Assembly (NCBI GenBank): GCA_910578425.1
Contig: CAJTQX010000047.1
Coordinates: 13,059-18,677, forward strand
Length of the DNA: 5,619 bases
Direction: 5' to 3'
DNA from: an uncultured Anaerotignum sp.
GTDB lineage: Bacteria > Bacillota > Clostridia > Lachnospirales > Anaerotignaceae
The position numbers were made by a program, and so were the translations under genes. The notes under the pieces were generated by a model that was not told the origin of the DNA, did no database searches, and saw only the letters and a list, made by a program, of their open reading frames with translations. Numbering within the stretch: position 1 is the first letter of the stretch; the number at the start of each line of letters is the position of its first letter. This document shows, piece after piece, positions 5,542 through 5,619 of this stretch.

Positions 5542-5591
5542 AAAACGGAGCAGTTATTAAAAAGTACACTTTTTAATAACTGCTCCGTTTT
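5542..5591. terminator. Long perfect inverted repeat, probably a bidirectional terminator
   Basis: Two perfect 24-bp arms (5542-5565 and 5568-5591) surround a 2-bp centre, AC. The base of the stem is GC-containing (CGGAGCAG and CTGCTCCG), flanked by an A-run on the left and a T-run (5588-5592) on the right, so either strand gives a hairpin followed by Ts. The SLH gene runs away from it, so it most likely ends a gene beyond the right edge and insulates the SLH promoter. The apex is AAAAAGTACACTTTTT (5559-5574), the exact reverse complement of the palindrome at 5445-5460, which an ordinary terminator does not need. Confidence 0.7.
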
Positions 5592-5599
5592 TCCTTTCA

Positions 5600-5618
5600 G
5601 GGCTTTTCCAAAAAGCCT
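5600..5618. other. Short inverted repeat at the window edge
   Basis: GGCTTTT (5601-5607) and AAAAGCC (5611-5617) form a 7-bp stem around a 3-nt loop, with one more G-T wobble pair outside. It sits 9 bp from the long inverted repeat. No T-tract is visible because the window ends here. It may belong to the 3' end of a gene to the right; nothing more can be said. Confidence 0.4.
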
Positions 5619-5619
5619 A

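Noticed and set aside
5542..5591. Terminal inverted repeat of an insertion sequence
   Set aside because: No transposase frame, no second distant copy and no target-site duplication can be seen. The flanking A- and T-runs fit a terminator better.

Overview
The window looks like a piece of a Gram-positive genome from the class Clostridia, probably a gut Oscillospiraceae- or Lachnospiraceae-type organism. The evidence is a large secreted protein with three C-terminal S-layer homology (SLH) domains, strong AGGAGG-type ribosome binding sites, a small YjfB-type motility protein, and intrinsic terminators with T-tracts. The genus cannot be fixed from the sequence alone.

Layout, left to right. At 1-160 (minus) is the N-terminal part of an unrecognised small polar protein. 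A minus-strand terminator (240-269) separates it from a complete 57-residue YjfB-family gene (288-461, minus), which has an exact sigma-D/sigma-28-type -10 box upstream (522-529). Divergent from it, at 663-878 (plus), is the start of a subtilisin-like (S8) serine protease. It carries the Asp and His motifs but stops just after HGTHV, so it is a gene remnant. A strong hairpin (965-994) then ends transcription of the dominant gene.

That gene (1072-5172, minus) encodes a 1366-residue secreted surface protein. It has a signal peptide, a long stalk of Ig-like/MBG/YDG/BIG2-type beta domains, a Gly/Ser linker, a conserved-looking pre-SLH module, a CxxxxxCP motif and three SLH domains. It is probably an S-layer-associated or adhesin-like wall protein held by non-covalent binding to the secondary cell-wall polymer. 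No enzymatic domain was recognised.

The 447 bases upstream of it (5173-5619) hold no convincing gene but are rich in structure. There is a GC-rich leader of about 250 nt with a possible pseudoknot that ends about 35 nt from the ribosome binding site. Next comes an AT-rich operator-like element: a 16-bp palindrome flanked by 20-bp-phased direct repeats. Last is a perfect 24-bp-arm inverted repeat whose apex is the exact reverse complement of that 16-mer. This upstream control region is the most unusual part of the window. The visible genes (motility-related protein, surface protein, secreted protease remnant) share a cell-surface theme, but they lie in separate transcription units and no common pathway is shown.
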